Assembly: GCA_020439405.1 (NCBI GenBank)
Contig: JAGQSS010000002.1
Location: forward strand, 1-62,697
Direction of reading: 5' to 3'
Source: Ilumatobacter sp.
GTDB lineage: Bacteria > Actinomycetota > Acidimicrobiia > Acidimicrobiales > Ilumatobacteraceae
Length of the DNA stretch: 62,697 bases
In this document: positions 51,077-60,071 of the stretch, in pieces
Layout of the letters: each line of letters opens with the position of its first letter
How positions within the stretch are numbered: position 1 is the first letter of the stretch
Program-made: the position numbers and the translations under genes
The notes under the pieces: model-generated
Databases searched by the model: none
What the model was told of the DNA's origin: nothing
The model's input: the letters and a program-made list of their open reading frames with translations, nothing else

Positions 51077-52345
51077 GTGGATCACGTCGACGCCACGGTC
51101 GTCGTCGGTGGCGGCATCGGTGGCCTCGTCACCGCATTGAGCCTGCACCAGGACGGCCACGACGTCGTCGTGTTCGAGGCGGTCTCCGAACTCAAGGCAT
51201 TGGGCGTCGGCATCAACCTGTTGCCGCACGCCGTGCGCGAACTCGACGCGCTCGGGCTGCTCGCCGACCTCGAGGCGGAGTCGGTGGCGCCGACCACCCT
51301 CGCCTACTTCACCAAGCGCGGGGAGCCGATCTGGGACGAGCCGCGCGGTCGTGCCGCCGGCTACCGCTGGCCGCAGCTGTCGATCCACCGCGGCACCGTG
51401 CACCGGGTCCTGCGCGATGCCTGTCTCGACCGGCTCGGCCCCGACGCGGTCCGGCTCGGACACCGGCTCACCGGTCTGGTCGACGACGGCGACCGGGCGA
51501 TCGCCTCGTTCGACACCGACAGCGGATCGATCGAGATCTCGGCACCGCTGGTCATCGCCGCGGACGGCATCCACTCCATCGCTCGGGCGCAGCGCTACCC
51601 CGACGAGGGGATGCCGAAGTGGAACGGCGCCCTGCTCTGGCGTGGTCTCGCCGAGGCCGACCCGGTCCTCGACGGACGCACGATGGTGTGGGCCGGTCAC
51701 CCCGACCAGAAGTTCGTCGGGTACCCGGTGCTCGACCTCGACGACGGTCGTCAGCTGTTCAACTTCATCGCCGAGTTCCGCACCGACTCGATCCAGCTGA
51801 CGGAGCGAGAGGACTGGAACCAGCCCGGCCGCCTCGACGACTTCATCGACCGGTTCGAGTCGTGGACCTTCGAGTGGCTCGACGTCCCGGCGTTGGTCCG
51901 CTCGTCGCCGGGCACGTTCCGGTTCCCGATGGTCGACCGCGACCCGGTCGATCGGTGGACGTTCGGGAGGACGACGCTGCTCGGCGACGCTGCGCACCCG
52001 ATGTACCCGATCGGTTCGAACGGAGCGTCGCAGGCGATCCTCGACGCCCGGGTCCTGACCGGTTGCCTGCGGGCGTATCCCACCGACGTCGATCGGGCAC
52101 TCGCCCGCTACGAGGAGATCCGACGGCCGGCCACGGCCCAGATCGTGTTGGCGAACCGGGGCCTCGGCCCCGAGCGGCCGATGCAACTCGTCGAGGAACG
52201 GGCGCCCGACGGTTTCGACGCACTCGACGACGTGATCACGCCCGAGGAGATCCTCGAGGTCACCGACGGCTACCGCCGCACGGCCGGCTTCGCCCTCGAG
52301 GCCCTGGCCACCGGCACCTCGATCGCCGACCGCGACGACTACTGA
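51077..52345 (+). CDS. FAD-dependent aromatic-ring-type monooxygenase
   Basis: 422 residues of the UbiH/PhzS/salicylate-hydroxylase group: VVVGGGIGGLVTALSLHQDGHDVVVFEA (FAD Rossmann), DG motif VIAADGIHSIARAQ, and GDAAHPMYPIGSNGASQAILDA (second FAD motif). Uses NAD(P)H and O2. Start GTG 51077 is 2 bases after DUF3237. Its TGA directly abuts the TCA of the next, convergent gene. Partnered with DUF3237, probably in breakdown of an aromatic or cyclic compound. Confidence 0.92.
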   Translation: MDHVDATVVVGGGIGGLVTALSLHQDGHDVVVFEAVSELKALGVGINLLPHAVRELDALGLLADLEAESVAPTTLAYFTKRGEPIWDEPRGRAAGYRWPQLSIHRGTVHRVLRDACLDRLGPDAVRLGHRLTGLVDDGDRAIASFDTDSGSIEISAPLVIAADGIHSIARAQRYPDEGMPKWNGALLWRGLAEADPVLDGRTMVWAGHPDQKFVGYPVLDLDDGRQLFNFIAEFRTDSIQLTEREDWNQPGRLDDFIDRFESWTFEWLDVPALVRSSPGTFRFPMVDRDPVDRWTFGRTTLLGDAAHPMYPIGSNGASQAILDARVLTGCLRAYPTDVDRALARYEEIRRPATAQIVLANRGLGPERPMQLVEERAPDGFDALDDVITPEEILEVTDGYRRTAGFALEALATGTSIADRDDY

Positions 52346-53626
52346 TCAGGCGGCGATCGAGTCGGTCAGCCCGCTGAAGAGGCAGTCGAAGACGTTCGTG
52401 CGGTCGAACCGCATGGCGTACGACCTGGCTGCCGCCTCACGCGTGCGGAGTTCGGCATCGCTCATCCCACCGACGGCCAGGTCGATCGCCTCGGCGATCT
52501 TCTGGGGCGAGCTGTGCGGGACCATCAGGGCGTTCGAACCGACGGCCTCGGGGATGCCGCCGGTCTGACAGGTGATGATCGGTCCGCCTCCGGCGAGCAT
52601 CTTCTCGACCAGCGCGATGCCGAAGGTCTCGACGAACTCCGGTCGGGGCTTGCTCGGCAGTGCGAACGCCGCGGACCCGGCCATGAGCAGCGGCTTCTCG
52701 GCGTCGTCGACGTCGTCGAGGAACACGATGTTGCTCGCCGATGGCGACGACGCCGCGTGGGCGCGCAGCGCGACCGCCTCGGGACCGTTGCCGGCCACCA
52801 CCAACTTGACGTGGTTGCGGCTGTGGCTGCGGGAGAAGCCGGCGATCAGATCGTCGACGCCCTTCGCCTTCGACAGTCGCGACAGGAACAACACGTACCG
52901 GTCGCGCTCGAGCCCTCGGGAGGTCAGGGCTCGAGCGATGTCGCCGTCGTCGAGGTCGATGTACTGACCGGCGTCGATCGCCGGATACGAGATGCCGATC
53001 CGTTCGGCGCACTGGGGCGCGAAATGGGTGCCGTGCTGGTCGTCGATCTCGGCCGCGGCGCGGATGATGATCTCGCGGGTGTACTCGCTGACGGCCACAC
53101 AGGTCTCGTTGCCGAGATACGTGGAGAACAGCTGGGCGGCAGCACCGAACTTCTCGGTCTCGACACACGACCGGACGACATTGGTGATGTCGGATCCGAC
53201 CGCCTCGGCGATCGTCGTGACGTGGTGGGGCAGCCCGGTCGCCGCGGCGACCCGGCGGGCGTCGGCGACCACCGTCGCGTGCGGTGTGAGGTAGAGCGAC
53301 ATGGCCACCGTCGGCACACCGTCGGTGAACAGCTCGACCAGGCGACCGGTGAGGCCGGCGAGAAACCGACCGTCGGGCACCTTGTAGTCGCCGACACCGG
53401 TCGGCCGTTCGACGGTGATCCCGTCGGAGTAGGGGAGGACCGCGTCGAGCGGCTTGAGCGGCAGATGTGCCGCCCGCAGCACGTCGAGCGGCCACGTCAC
53501 GATGCGGACGTCGTCGAAACCGCGGGTGAGTGCGACCTCGGCGAGGTTGCGGGCCTCGCCGGAGTGTCCGCAGATCACCGGATCGGCACGCACGACGATG
53601 ACGAGTCGGCGGGTGGGTAGGTTCAT
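52346..53626 (-). CDS. glycosyltransferase (GT4-type)
   Basis: 426 residues, GT-B fold. N-terminal half RLVIVVRADPVICGHSGEARNLAEVAL; C-terminal half with FLSRLSKAKGVDDLIAGF, LVVAGNGPEAVALRAHA and the E-x7-E-like site PEFVETFGIALVEKMLAGGGPIITCQTGGIPEAV, which binds the sugar nucleotide. Donor and acceptor unknown. Overlaps the GH92 stop by four bases (ATGA), a conserved operon sign. Confidence 0.9.
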   Translation of the reverse strand: MNLPTRRLVIVVRADPVICGHSGEARNLAEVALTRGFDDVRIVTWPLDVLRAAHLPLKPLDAVLPYSDGITVERPTGVGDYKVPDGRFLAGLTGRLVELFTDGVPTVAMSLYLTPHATVVADARRVAAATGLPHHVTTIAEAVGSDITNVVRSCVETEKFGAAAQLFSTYLGNETCVAVSEYTREIIIRAAAEIDDQHGTHFAPQCAERIGISYPAIDAGQYIDLDDGDIARALTSRGLERDRYVLFLSRLSKAKGVDDLIAGFSRSHSRNHVKLVVAGNGPEAVALRAHAASSPSASNIVFLDDVDDAEKPLLMAGSAAFALPSKPRPEFVETFGIALVEKMLAGGGPIITCQTGGIPEAVGSNALMVPHSSPQKIAEAIDLAVGGMSDAELRTREAAARSYAMRFDRTNVFDCLFSGLTDSIAA

Positions 53627-55875
53627 CTCGCTGGCTCCTGGTTCGGCGGGTTGGACAAGACGGAAGAAGACGGTGGCCGTGTCGTGGTCGCCCACGACGA
53701 CGGGCTGTCGGCGAGCACGACCTCGACGCGGCCGGCGCTGCGGAGTTCGTGACCCGAGAGCCACGAGCGGTCGAGCGACTCGCCGTCGACGCGCAGGTCC
53801 TGCACGTATTGGGTCGGGCGGCCGGGTTCCGGCTCGACGAAGCCGGGTGCCTCGATCGTCAGCTCGTGACCGCCGAACGTCATCGTGGCGCTCGCGAACG
53901 ACGGCGCGTTCACGAGGAACAGGTTCTGGCCGGCGACCGGGAACAACCCGAGCGACGCCCAGACGTACCACGACGACAGCCCGCCGGAGTCGTCGTTGCC
54001 GGGCAACCCACCCCGCCCGGCACCGAACTGTTGGTCGACGGCCGCCCGCACGACCTCGGTCGTGCGATCGGGGCGGCCGGCGTAGTGGTAGGCCCACGGG
54101 GCCTCCATGTCGGGTTCGTTGTTGAGCCCTTCGAACCGGTTCAACGCGTACCCGATGTCCATCTCGCTCTTGCTCGGGCGCTCGCCCGGCCGCTTGACCG
54201 GCGCCGCGTGATACCCGAAGAACTCGTCGAGCAGGGCGATGAACCGTCGCTCACCGCCCGCCAGGTGGATCCGTTCGGCCATGTCGTGCAGGAGCCGGAA
54301 CGAGTAGTTCCACTTGCCGCCTTCGTAGAACGACGAGTCGACGAGCAGCCCGGTCGCCGCGTCGTACGCCGCGGTCCAGCCGTCGCTCAGCGATTCGAGC
54401 TGACCGGCCAACGCGTCGTCGCCGACCCGTCGCGAGAGCACGGCCGTGCAGCGGTAGGCGAACGCCACGTCGAGGGTGTGCGTGATCGGATGCGCGATGC
54501 CGCGCTCGAGATAGTCCTCGGCGTAGCCGCGGCGGAGGTCGCTGTGGAGACACGACAGCGCCCAGTCCCAGTCGATTCCCGGGGTGTCGAGCGCGCACAG
54601 GTCGGCGAAGAAGGTGTGGGCGAGGGCACTGCCCTGGCGGGCGAAGCGGTCGGCGCCCTTGGCCATCCGGTACCCGATCGGGAGGTTGCCCTCCTCCTCG
54701 CACACGTGGAGCAAGGCGTTCGCGAGTTCGACCGAGCGTTGGGGGAACAGCGACGTGATCAGCGGCAGCTGCGTCCGGTAGATGTCCCACATCGTGCAGA
54801 TGTCGAACACGAACGGCCCGTCAGCCGGCCAGAACGGGCTCTCGCCCGCGGCGAAGCACGGCTTGACGAGCGAGTGGTAGAGCGCCGTGGCGAACACCGT
54901 CGACCGGTCGGCGTTGTCGGTCTGGACGTCGATCGTGCCGAGATGCTCGCGCCAGGCCCGCTTGGTCTCCGTCCGCCGGGTGTCGAACGCTTCCTGACTC
55001 GTCGCGACGTCGGCGACCAGGTTGGCCTGTGCCCGCTCGGTGCCGCGGAGCGAGAACCCGATCCGCAGTTCGACGGTGCCGCCGGCGCTCACGGGGCCGC
55101 GCCAGAGCAGCCCGAAGGGTCGCAGCGTGGTCGGTCGGATGTCGTCGAACTCGAGACGCGTACTGCCCTCCATCAGGCGGCGGTCGTACCAGAGGGTCTG
55201 TCGCCACCCCGGCGAGTTACAGGCCAGGTGGAACGAGAGGGGAGCGCCCTCCACCGTGATGTGGCCCGCAGCGGTCGCGTGACCGAGCGATTGCATGTGG
55301 GCACGCAGCGGCACCGTCGCGCCGTGGTCGATCGCGAGTCCGCCCTGTGACAGGTCGATCACGACGCGGGCGTCGGCGGCGTCGGGGAACGTGAAGCGGT
55401 GGACGGCCGACTTCGGGCCGACCGTGATCTCGCACCGGATGCCGTTCTCGAGCGTGCAGGCGTAGTAGCCGGGCTCGGCCACCTCGTCGGTGATCCGCCA
55501 ACTGGTGCCGAGGTCGTCGAGCGGGCCGAGCATCGGGGTGACGCGGACGTAGTTGTAGTACTTCCGGATCGCACCGGTGCCCGACTGCTGGAAGTGGGTG
55601 AAGCCCGACGCCTGGAGGTGGTCGAACTTGCGCGTCGGCAGCCCTTCGGTGCCGAGGTCGTACATGCCGTACCCGGTCGGGTAGGCGCCGGAGTAGGCAC
55701 ACGCGGACACCATGCCGAAGGGATGACATGCCCCCGGATGGGTGTTGCCGACCTGCGGTTTCGGGAACCACCACGTGGCGGCGAGACCCTCGGGCGGGGA
55801 CACGTCGATGGCATCGGTCCCGATGAACGGATCGACACGATCGAACACGTCGGCACCGTAGGAAACGAGCAACAA
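53623..55875 (-). CDS. GH92 family alpha-mannosidase, cytoplasmic
   Basis: 750 residues. GH92 enzymes are Ca2+-dependent exo-alpha-mannosidases. Signatures: VDPFIGTDA at the start, GNTHPGACHPFGMVS, FTHFQQSGTG, KPCFAAGESPFWPADGPFVFDICTMWDIYRTQLPLI, and GNDDSGGLSSWYVWASLGLFPVAGQ (catalytic acid region). No signal peptide: it begins close to the catalytic domain, so it acts inside the cell. Ends Ser/Pro-rich (TTRPPSSSVLSNPPNQ). Coupled with the glycosyltransferase; perhaps trimming or recycling an internal mannan. Confidence 0.93.
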   Translation of the reverse strand: MLLVSYGADVFDRVDPFIGTDAIDVSPPEGLAATWWFPKPQVGNTHPGACHPFGMVSACAYSGAYPTGYGMYDLGTEGLPTRKFDHLQASGFTHFQQSGTGAIRKYYNYVRVTPMLGPLDDLGTSWRITDEVAEPGYYACTLENGIRCEITVGPKSAVHRFTFPDAADARVVIDLSQGGLAIDHGATVPLRAHMQSLGHATAAGHITVEGAPLSFHLACNSPGWRQTLWYDRRLMEGSTRLEFDDIRPTTLRPFGLLWRGPVSAGGTVELRIGFSLRGTERAQANLVADVATSQEAFDTRRTETKRAWREHLGTIDVQTDNADRSTVFATALYHSLVKPCFAAGESPFWPADGPFVFDICTMWDIYRTQLPLITSLFPQRSVELANALLHVCEEEGNLPIGYRMAKGADRFARQGSALAHTFFADLCALDTPGIDWDWALSCLHSDLRRGYAEDYLERGIAHPITHTLDVAFAYRCTAVLSRRVGDDALAGQLESLSDGWTAAYDAATGLLVDSSFYEGGKWNYSFRLLHDMAERIHLAGGERRFIALLDEFFGYHAAPVKRPGERPSKSEMDIGYALNRFEGLNNEPDMEAPWAYHYAGRPDRTTEVVRAAVDQQFGAGRGGLPGNDDSGGLSSWYVWASLGLFPVAGQNLFLVNAPSFASATMTFGGHELTIEAPGFVEPEPGRPTQYVQDLRVDGESLDRSWLSGHELRSAGRVEVVLADSPSSWATTTRPPSSSVLSNPPNQEPAR

Positions 55876-55926
55876 CGCAGGCCGTCCGATGTGTTTCCAG
55901 TCGGTGAAGACGGTGTGCGGACGCGG

Positions 55927-55956
55927 AAGAGCCCGGGGCCGAAGCCCCGGGCTCTT
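55927..55956. terminator. strong hairpin after the two-helix membrane protein gene
   Basis: AAGAGCCCGGGGC-CGAA-GCCCCGGGCTCTT: perfect 13-bp stem with a CGAA tetraloop, between the end of the membrane-protein gene and the GH92 start. A terminator for the minus-strand gene 56012-56788. Confidence 0.85.
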
Positions 55957-56011
55957 CCTGTGCTCTGGCCGGCTGGCGAGGTGTGGGTAGCCGGTCAGAT
56001 CGTGGTAGGAG

Positions 56012-56788
56012 TCAGGCCTGCTGCATCTCCTTCATCGGGACCTGCTCCTTGAGGAACGCTTCGGGGACCGTGTCGGGGATCTCCTTGCGGCGTGCGTGCC
56101 AGACGAAGGCACCGCCCATCACCAGGAAGACGAACCCGAGGCCGACCAGCAGGATCGAGATGCCGAGGCCGATCTGCAGCGTGGCGTGGGTGGCGGCACC
56201 GACGCCGAGCTCACCGACCAGGCCGTGTGCGGTTCCGGTCCAGGCCATCTCACGGGCGGGGCCGTCGAGGATGTCGGTCCGGGCGAATCCGGTCCAGTAG
56301 CGGCCGTCGACCGGGACCGTGTAGGCACCGGGCTCGAGGACCTGGCCCTGGTACTCCTCGACGACGCCGTTGTAGGTGCCGTCGGCGTCCAGTGCGCCGC
56401 TCTCGATACCGGCGGCGATGTCGTCGGCCGTGAGGACGACGGTCTGCTCACCGTGCAGGACGTGGAAGTTGATCGTCGCCATCTGGTACATGTACTCAGT
56501 GGCGGTGTTGACCAGCGGATCGTTGGGGTCGAGGTCGCTCTCGACGACCGGGAAGTTCCAGTCGTCCTCGAGCAGCTGCATGATCGCCTCGGCGCCTTCG
56601 GTGGTGCCGCGGTCGGTCAGTTGGCCGTCCTCGTTGTAGCTGAGGGTGACGTCCTGCGCTTCGCTGAATGCCTGGAGCGAGCCGTAGCCGCCCTGTACTT
56701 GGCTGTATGCGTAGCCGCCGCCGACGAAGAAGCCGAGGCCGACCACGATCAAGAAGACTCCGAGGAGTCCGAGTGGCTTCTTGAACAT
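56012..56788 (-). CDS. two-helix membrane protein, unknown function
   Basis: 258 residues. First helix about 5-27 (GLLGVFLIVVGLGFFVGGGY), second about 206-230 (IGLGISILLVGLGFVFLVMG), with an extracytoplasmic domain of about 175 residues (SLQAFSEAQDVTLSYNEDGQ, TEYMYQMATINFHVLHGEQT, YWTGFARTDILDGPAREMAW). I do not recognise a named family with certainty. Start ATG 56788 has AAAGGAG 9 bases upstream; a longer reading adds 10 residues without a ribosome site. Single-gene unit between a hairpin and a divergent promoter region. Confidence 0.75.
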   Translation of the reverse strand: MFKKPLGLLGVFLIVVGLGFFVGGGYAYSQVQGGYGSLQAFSEAQDVTLSYNEDGQLTDRGTTEGAEAIMQLLEDDWNFPVVESDLDPNDPLVNTATEYMYQMATINFHVLHGEQTVVLTADDIAAGIESGALDADGTYNGVVEEYQGQVLEPGAYTVPVDGRYWTGFARTDILDGPAREMAWTGTAHGLVGELGVGAATHATLQIGLGISILLVGLGFVFLVMGGAFVWHARRKEIPDTVPEAFLKEQVPMKEMQQA

Positions 56789-56878
56789 TTGTCCAACTCC
56801 TTTCGAGTTGTCCTTCATTTCGTGAGCTGATTCACGAAGTTCTCGGTACTCATGCTGACGTTTGCGCCTACAAGCGGT

Positions 56879-56961
56879 TAGGGCCCTAGGTCCAGGTCGC
56901 GGGGGTATTGGTATCGACCGGACAATTGACGTTTCCCCTGCTCAACAGGGGTGAGCAGGGG
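56879..56961. promoter_or_regulatory. palindromes in the 265-base divergent gap
   Basis: The gap 56789-57053 holds no gene. It has TAGGGCCCTA (56879-56888, perfect palindrome) and CCCCTGCTCA-ACAGGGG-TGAGCAGGGG (56935-56961, perfect 10-bp arms), plus AT-richer ACAATTGACG between them. They may be operators or promoter parts for the small antitoxin-like gene and the membrane protein. Confidence 0.4.
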
Positions 56962-57053
56962 TGGGATCGGGGCCCGCCAGAGGTCCCGGTCGGGCTACGG
57001 TCGCGCCGCGCCTAGGCTGAACGCGTCCATCCACGACCACAGGAGGAACCACC

Positions 57054-57230
57054 ATGGGAATCTTCGACAAAGCGAAGGGCCTCGTCGGCAAGAACGAGGA
57101 CAAGATCCAGGACGGCATCGACAAGGCCGCCGACGTCGCCGACGACAAGCTGGGCGACAAGGTCGGCTCCGACAAGATCGACCAGGCTGCCGACGCTGCC
57201 AAGAGCGCCGTCGACAAGCTCGCCGACTGA
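57054..57230 (+). CDS. MT0933/Rv0909-like small antitoxin-type protein
   Basis: 58 residues, highly charged and helical: MGIFDKAKGLVGKNEDKIQD, then GIDKAADVADDKLGDKVGSD, KIDQAADAAKSAVDKLAD. Matches the actinobacterial MT0933-like family (PF14013, as I recall), in which Rv0909 is paired with toxin Rv0910. Ribosome site AGGAGGA lies 7 bases before ATG 57054. No toxin gene lies next to it, so it is an orphan here; it could equally be a CsbD-like stress protein by composition. Followed at once by a very strong hairpin. Confidence 0.8.
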   Translation: MGIFDKAKGLVGKNEDKIQDGIDKAADVADDKLGDKVGSDKIDQAADAAKSAVDKLAD

Positions 57231-57242
57231 CCGACACCCGCA

Positions 57243-57282
57243 CGCGCAGAAGGCACGGCCGCCCGGCCGTGCCTTCTGCGCG
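57243..57282. terminator. perfect 18-bp hairpin
   Basis: CGCGCAGAAGGCACGGCC-GCCC-GGCCGTGCCTTCTGCGCG: 18 pairs, 4-base loop, 12 bases after the antitoxin-like stop and before the convergent secreted-protein gene. Strong bidirectional terminator. Confidence 0.9.
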
Positions 57283-57301
57283 GCCGGACCCACCGCTCGG
57301 T

Positions 57302-58289
57302 TCAGTAGGGGAAGACGGTTGCAGTCAGCGACACGTCGTAGATCGAGGCGGTGGCGTCGGTGTTCTGGCAGACCAGGCGGATGACGGTCTGGGTCGGCGT
57401 GAGGAACGAGAGGTGTCGCGTGCCGGCCACCACCGACTGGTTCTGCCCCGACCCCATCTCGACGCCCACTGCGCCGGCGCCGTACCCGAACGTCGCCGAC
57501 GTGCCGACGGAGCACTCGATGAGGTCGCCCGCCGTCCCACCCGCGGTGCCGCTGTAGCTCACGACGACCTCGCCGCCGCGCTCGAGCGACACCGGGATGT
57601 CGGCGACGATCTTCGCCGTCGTCGACAGCGATGTCGAGAAGGCCGTGTCGCTCAGGACGTACGGCGCCTGCTGCTGGGCGTCGAACTTCGACTGGTATCG
57701 ATTGTCGGCCTGTGCCTTGGTCCACACGTCGGCGGTACCGGCCTTCCCGGCGAGCAGCGAATCGACCGTCGACTTGTCGTGGTAGCGGTCGTCGTGATGG
57801 TGGTCCTGGTGGTAGCCGACGAGATCGACGATGACGTGGACGGCGCCGGCGTGGTTGTAGACGGCGAAGCTGCCGTCGGCGGCCAGCGGCGTCGACACCG
57901 TTCGGCACCGGTGGCTGCCCTGGCCCCGGATTGAGGCTCGACGCGTTCGGGACGTCTCCGCCCGGCCAGACGGTGAGGTGGGTGTTCGCGGATGCCTGCA
58001 ACGCGGTGATGTTGAGTTCGACGGCGGTGGCGTCGTCGGGGATCGACGGGCACTGGCCGCTCGTGCCCCGGGCCGAGACGGTCAGGATCTCCCGTGCGCC
58101 GAGCGGAGTCGTCCGGCCGCCGACGCCGTACTCGGGCCGGGTGTCGATCAGCCGACACGAGGCGACGGGTGTGAAGATCGCCCGTTCGCCACCACCCTTC
58201 GCCGCATCGACCAGGCCGATCCCGCCCGCACCCAAGGTGATCGCAACCGCCGCCCCGACCGCCGCCCATCGTGTCCGCATCAGTTCCAT
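57302..58289 (-). pseudogene. secreted protein of the 'CRLIDTRP' type, broken by a one-base frameshift
   Basis: Signal peptide (MELMRTRWAAVGAAVAITLG) then FTPVASCRLIDTRPEYGVGG, SARGTSGQCPSIPDDATAVE, ITALQASANTHLTVWPGG and PNASSLNPGPGQPPVPNG, a beta-rich domain seen in many exported proteins of Acidimicrobiia. The frame then fails, and the next frame continues STPLAADGSFAVYNHAGAVH, VIVDLVGYHQDHHHDDRYHD, a linker with KAQADNRYQ repeats and a C-terminal beta domain. Removing one G near 57897-57900 rejoins them (VPNVSTPLAADG). About 328 residues in all. Likely surface or extracellular; function unknown. Confidence 0.8.
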
Positions 58290-58379
58290 CGTCCCAGCGT
58301 GACGATCGGGCCGCCGATCGACCATCCGGGTGACCGCACCGCAGGGTAGGGCTGACCGGAGTCGGGTGCGGCCGGAGGG

Positions 58380-59684
58380 TCAGCCGGGCTCGAACGCCGG
58401 ATTCGGAACCGGCACGGTGTACTCCGAGTCGTACGGGTTGGCTGCCACCACCTCGTCGTCGTCGCCCGAACCGACCGTCGCACCCGCCTGGTACCTGGCC
58501 GGCGTCTGCGTGAGCCGACCGTCGTCGGCGACGAACAGGTGCCACGCCGACAACAGGACCCCGTCCCGTCGCGGCTCGAGCGCGAACGACTGCACGCGCG
58601 AGCGGAGCCGGCCGTCGGGGTGCTCCTCGAACACGACCTCGTAGGCCCGGTGATTGGCGTCGTTCATCGACACCGCGACCTGGACGCCCTGCAGTCCGTT
58701 GACCACCAGCGACGCAGCGTTCCAGGTCAGGTTCGATCGGGCGGTGACCGCCGGGGACGCAGGCGGGTTCGGGAGTGCCATCGATCGCGGTCGCCCGGTC
58801 GAGGTCCGGCCGGGGACGCGCCCGTCGACCACCGGACCGGTGTGCGGCTCGATCGACTGGGCGGCGGTCGCCACCGATCCGCCGGAACCGTTCGCTGCCG
58901 TCGTGCCACCGAACGCCGGGCGGCCGCCGAGCCGGAACTCGATCGATGCGAGGTGCCGGTCGTCGACGTGGCCGCCCGACGGCAGTCCGGTGGCGAACGC
59001 GATCGCCGACAGGCCCTGCCAGAAACCCGACACGTCGGCATGGATCTGTTCGACCCCGGTGCGATACGCCACCACCGTCCACCCGCTGTCGCGACCGTCG
59101 AGCGACGCCGCGCTCGGCACGTGGTCGGGGAGATCGGCGTCGATCGTGAAGTGGTCGTCGCCGCGAACGACGTGCGGCACGACGATGGGGTAGATCCGGC
59201 CGTCCGGCCCGCGCACGGCGCCGCCGCCGGTGTAGTACGCGTCGGGTCCGAACGAACGGCAGCCCGGCGGGATGGCCGTCTGCTGCCACGCCGCCCGCTC
59301 GAGGGGCATCAGCGCGCCGCGGAGCGAGAACCCGCCGGCTTCGAGTCCGGTGGCGCCGACGTCGTCGGTGAGACCGACCCACAGATCGGCGGCCGCGTCG
59401 GCCCAGTCGGCTCGCATCGCCATCATCCACGAGGTGCCGGCGACCGACGACCCGAGGCGGTCGGCGATCACGGTCTCGTCGACCGTCGCGTCGAGGAAGC
59501 GCGCGGCAGCGCCGCACTCGTCGGCGATCTCGCCGAGCAGCACCAGCGCGCCCGTCGGCAACTCGGCAGCGGCGAGTGCGCGACCGACCTCGGCGGAGAG
59601 CTCACCCGCCCGATCGGCCACCCGGGTCGTGTCGTCGGCGATCCGGCGGGCGAGTTCGGTGTCGAGACCGACCGATTCACCCAT
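58380..59684 (-). CDS. large helical-plus-beta protein, unknown function
   Basis: 434 residues from ATG 59684. N-terminal about 120 residues are Ala-rich helices like WXG100/EspC-type proteins (TELARRIADDTTRVADRAGE, VAGTSWMMAMRADWADAAAD); the rest is beta-rich (YYTGGGAVRGPDGRIYPIVV, GRDSGWTVVAYRTGVEQIHA, FEEHPDGRLRSRVQSF, SAWHLFVADDGRLTQTPARY). No signal or membrane segment. Overlaps the 108-residue gene by 8 bases. Layout recalls a type VII secretion-like substrate, but no secretion genes are nearby. I do not recognise a family. Confidence 0.65.
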   Translation of the reverse strand: MGESVGLDTELARRIADDTTRVADRAGELSAEVGRALAAAELPTGALVLLGEIADECGAAARFLDATVDETVIADRLGSSVAGTSWMMAMRADWADAAADLWVGLTDDVGATGLEAGGFSLRGALMPLERAAWQQTAIPPGCRSFGPDAYYTGGGAVRGPDGRIYPIVVPHVVRGDDHFTIDADLPDHVPSAASLDGRDSGWTVVAYRTGVEQIHADVSGFWQGLSAIAFATGLPSGGHVDDRHLASIEFRLGGRPAFGGTTAANGSGGSVATAAQSIEPHTGPVVDGRVPGRTSTGRPRSMALPNPPASPAVTARSNLTWNAASLVVNGLQGVQVAVSMNDANHRAYEVVFEEHPDGRLRSRVQSFALEPRRDGVLLSAWHLFVADDGRLTQTPARYQAGATVGSGDDDEVVAANPYDSEYTVPVPNPAFEPG

Positions 59685-60003
59685 AGCGGACCCAGGCGGC
59701 GGGGCGACGAGGCGGCACGCGGTCGGTGTCATCCGATCGGAGGAACCGCCGGTAGGCATCGCTGTAGGCGTCGCAGATGGCGGCACGATGTCGCGCCTCG
59801 GCGGCCCGCTCGGCCAGGTCGGCGTCGACCGCCCGCAGATTGGCGAGGGTCACACCGACGGTCGCGTCGACCGCGGTGCGAACGGGTCCGGTGAGCGCGC
59901 CGTCGGTGGGGAGAGAGTGGAGCGCGGTCGCCAGTCCGACGACCTCGTCGCGGCAGGCGTCGAGCGTCGCAGCGATCGTGCGGAACTCCGAAGCGGTGGG
60001 CAT
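59677..60003 (-). CDS. small helical protein (WXG/EspC-like)
   Basis: 108 residues, almost all helix: FRTIAATLDACRDEVVGLAT, PVRTAVDATVGVTLANLRAV, LAERAAEARHRAAICDAYSD. Two long helices with a short Gly/Pro turn, as in ESX/EspC-type partners. Start ATG 60003 gives this length; overlaps the next gene by 8 bases, so they are translationally coupled. Likely a helical partner of the 434-residue protein. Confidence 0.65.
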   Translation of the reverse strand: MPTASEFRTIAATLDACRDEVVGLATALHSLPTDGALTGPVRTAVDATVGVTLANLRAVDADLAERAAEARHRAAICDAYSDAYRRFLRSDDTDRVPPRRPAAWVRYG

Positions 60004-60071
60004 GAACCGAGTGTCGCCCACGGCGTCCGGCGCCGACATGGGGACGAGTCCCCTCGACACCGGCGCCGACG

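Noticed and set aside
52344..52347. Abutting convergent stop codons (TGATCA) as a special signal
   Set aside because: Curious, but chance abutment of two convergent genes is enough to explain it.
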